DNA of 7,353 nucleotides. Origin: Candidatus Paracaedibacteraceae bacterium UBA6184. Its GTDB lineage: Bacteria; Pseudomonadota; Alphaproteobacteria; UBA6184. This document shows positions 6,319 to 7,353 of this stretch, in pieces. Position 1 is the first letter of the stretch. Each line of letters opens with the position of its first letter. The notes below the pieces were generated by a model. That model did no database searches. It saw only the letters and a list, made by a program, of their open reading frames with translations, and was not told the DNA's origin. The stretch is from positions 1 through 7,353 of the forward strand of contig DITM01000092.1 of assembly GCA_002422845.1 (NCBI GenBank), in the 5' to 3' direction. Position numbers and translations under genes: made by a program.

Positions 6319-7056
6319 CTAATAGATTATTTCGTTTAAGTAAAGCCCCTCTGGTGGTGCAGTTGGGCCACCTGCGGCGCGGTCTTTTGCAATAAGCGCG
6401 TTTTGTACTTGAATTGGCTGCCATTTTCCTAGTCCAACGAGGCATAAAGCCCCAACCATATTTCGAACTTGATGGTGTAAAAATGATTTTGAACGGGTGT
6501 GAAATTCAATCAAATCCCCTGTTTTGCTGAATTCAGCAACTTCTAATGTTTTGAAAGGAGACAATCCTTGGCAGGATGCGGCTCGAAACGTTGTAAAATC
6601 ATGATGTCCAATTAAAAACTGTGCGGCCTGATTCATCGCATCTACATTTAGAGGAAGCGGGACATGATATGCGCGATTTAAATCAATGGTTAAAGGAGCC
6701 CTGCGATTGATGATTTTATACACATAGGTTCGAGCTTTTGTACTGAACCTGGCATGAAACGAATCGTCCATTATTTCAGCTTCAAGGATAGAGATTCCCT
6801 TGTTCTGAAAAAAATGATTTAAGCTGTGCCTGAACCGAAAGGGATCTATTTCTTTTTTGATATCGGCATGGGCAACTTGCCCCAATGCATGCACACCGGC
6901 ATCTGTTCGTCCAGAAACCTGAAGACGTACGTGTTCGTGAGTTATCTTAAAAATAGCTGTTTCGATTTCATTTTGAAGTGTGGGGATGTTATCTTGATAT
7001 TGCCAGCCATGGTAATTGCTGCCATCATATTCGATTGTAAATTTATAGCGGGGCAT
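6319..7056 (-). CDS. truA: tRNA pseudouridine(38-40) synthase TruA
   Basis: TruA converts uridines at positions 38, 39 and 40 of the tRNA anticodon arm to pseudouridine, acting in the cytosol as a homodimer. The 245-residue protein is complete. The catalytic Asp52 is in SGRTDAGVHA (48-57); RFSTKARTYVYKI (103-115) carries the conserved Arg/Tyr region; FLHHQVRNMVG (192-202) and APPEGLYL (233-240) are the C-terminal family motifs. The ATG at 7056 lies only 21 nt after the encoded CCA end of tRNA-Leu, with just a weak AAGAA site. Processing of the tRNA 3' end would therefore leave truA mRNA with a very short leader. It is the first protein gene of the operon. Confidence 0.97.
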   Translation of the reverse strand: MPRYKFTIEYDGSNYHGWQYQDNIPTLQNEIETAIFKITHEHVRLQVSGRTDAGVHALGQVAHADIKKEIDPFRFRHSLNHFFQNKGISILEAEIMDDSFHARFSTKARTYVYKIINRRAPLTIDLNRAYHVPLPLNVDAMNQAAQFLIGHHDFTTFRAASCQGLSPFKTLEVAEFSKTGDLIEFHTRSKSFLHHQVRNMVGALCLVGLGKWQPIQVQNALIAKDRAAGGPTAPPEGLYLNEIIY

Positions 7057-7077
7057 GAATTCTTATGAGTTAATGTG

Positions 7078-7164
7078 TGGTGCCCAGAGGGGGACTTGAA
7101 CCCCCACGACCACTAGGATCGACAGATTTTAAGTCTGTTGCGTCTACCATTCCGCCATCCGGGC
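7078..7164 (-). tRNA. trnL: tRNA-Leu (anticodon UAA)
   Basis: A complete cloverleaf with a long variable arm. The acceptor stem GCCCGGA pairs with TCTGGGC (one G-T pair), the discriminator is A and CCA is encoded (7078-7080). The anticodon stem ACAGA/TCTGT encloses the loop CTTAAAA, giving anticodon TAA, which reads UUA (and probably UUG). The T-arm is GGGGG-TTCAAGT-CCCCC. Position 39 is U, a TruA target site. There is no terminator before truA, so tRNA and mRNA are probably made as one transcript and separated by RNase processing. Confidence 0.97.
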
Positions 7165-7175
7165 AACGAGGCAAC

Positions 7176-7202
7176 ATTATCGTTTTCAGAAATAAAGATC
7201 AA
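7176..7202 (-). promoter_or_regulatory. Candidate promoter of tRNA-Leu and the truA-pgpA operon
   Basis: On the minus strand GATAAT (7176-7181, five of six to the -10 consensus) lies about 11 bases before the mature tRNA 5' end. TTGATC (7197-7202, four of six) is upstream with a 15-base spacer, shorter than the usual 17. The -10 position is right for a start just before the tRNA, so the location is likely even if the -35 box is uncertain. It may drive everything down to pgpA. Confidence 0.5.
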
Positions 7203-7214
7203 GCATTTTTTTTC

Positions 7215-7232
7215 AAAAAATTTTATAAAAAA
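7215..7232 (+). promoter_or_regulatory. Candidate UP element of the tRNA-Ser promoter
   Basis: The pure A/T tract A6-T4-A-T-A6 sits directly upstream of the tRNA-Ser -35 box, at about -56 to -39 from the predicted start. It matches the known bacterial UP-element consensus for the RNA polymerase alpha subunit at all but two defined positions. Such elements are typical of strong stable-RNA promoters. Confidence 0.4.
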
Positions 7233-7235
7233 TCC

Positions 7236-7264
7236 TTGCCTTTGATTCAAAAATTCCGTATATC
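7236..7264 (+). promoter_or_regulatory. Promoter of tRNA-Ser
   Basis: TTGCCT (7236-7241) and TATATC (7259-7264) are separated by exactly 17 bases. Transcription would start at about 7271, almost at the mature 5' end of tRNA-Ser at 7272, so the leader would be very short. Confidence 0.6.
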
Positions 7265-7271
7265 TGTTTGC

Positions 7272-7353
7272 GGATGGATGGCTGAGCGGTTGAAAGCACC
7301 GGTCTTGAAAACCGGCGTGTCGAAAGGCATCCAGGGTTCGAATCCCTGTCCCT
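7272..7353 (+). tRNA. trnS: tRNA-Ser (anticodon UGA), 3' end cut by window edge
   Basis: A serine tRNA with a long variable arm. The D-stem is GCT/AGC, the anticodon stem CCGGT/ACCGG encloses CTTGAAA giving anticodon TGA (reads UCA), the variable arm is TGTC-GAAA-GGCA, and the T-arm is CAGGG-TTCGAAT-CCCTG. Acceptor positions 71-72 and the 3' end lie beyond the window. The 5' acceptor strand is GGATGGA and the visible 3' strand is TCCCT, which leaves a T4-C69 mismatch (bases 7275 and 7352) where most relatives have GGAGGGA. It is transcribed divergently from tRNA-Leu across a 107-nt AT-rich spacer. Confidence 0.93.

Noticed and set aside
1..7353. Mobile element, CRISPR array, toxin-antitoxin or defence system
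   Set aside because: I saw no transposase, integrase, long direct or terminal repeats, spacer arrays or matching protein families on either strand, although two tRNA genes, common integration sites, are present.

Overview
The window looks like a compact, fairly AT-rich bacterial chromosome segment, most probably from an alphaproteobacterium. A host-associated Holosporales- or Rickettsiales-like organism is my inference. The clues are a single-domain YggT directly before folD, an RlmE with a basic N-terminal extension, a Thioredoxin_4-type DsbA, low GC and very tight gene packing. I cannot name the species.

Layout: almost everything is on the minus strand. In transcription order (right to left) it runs tRNA-Leu(UAA), truA, a Bcr/CflA-like MFS exporter, an AdiC-like amino-acid/polyamine antiporter, yggT, folD, rlmE, a secreted DsbA-family oxidoreductase and pgpA. 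All gaps between these genes are 29 nt or less. Two junctions are ATGA stop/start overlaps (folD/rlmE and dsbA-like/pgpA). I see no terminator or convincing internal promoter, so positions 7164 to 707 read as one long housekeeping operon. A gap of about 325 nt follows, with candidate promoters, and then the start of another minus-strand gene for an exported protein of unknown function that runs off the left edge. At the right edge a tRNA-Ser(UGA) gene points the other way, is cut by the window end, and has a promoter with an A/T-rich UP-like element.

How the genes fit together: two products modify RNA. TruA makes pseudouridine in tRNA anticodon arms, including very likely the U39 of the tRNA-Leu encoded just before it. 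RlmE methylates 23S rRNA. FolD feeds one-carbon units to purine, formyl-Met and thymidylate synthesis. PgpA finishes phosphatidylglycerol. The DsbA-like protein oxidises exported proteins. YggT and the two transporters are inner-membrane proteins. This is mostly ordinary core biology. I found no defence system, mobile element, CRISPR array or clearly new multi-gene system. The points most worth a second look are the tRNA-Leu/truA linkage, an acceptor-stem mismatch in tRNA-Ser, the uncharacterised exported protein with its inverted-repeat leader, and the AdiC-like antiporter with no decarboxylase beside it.
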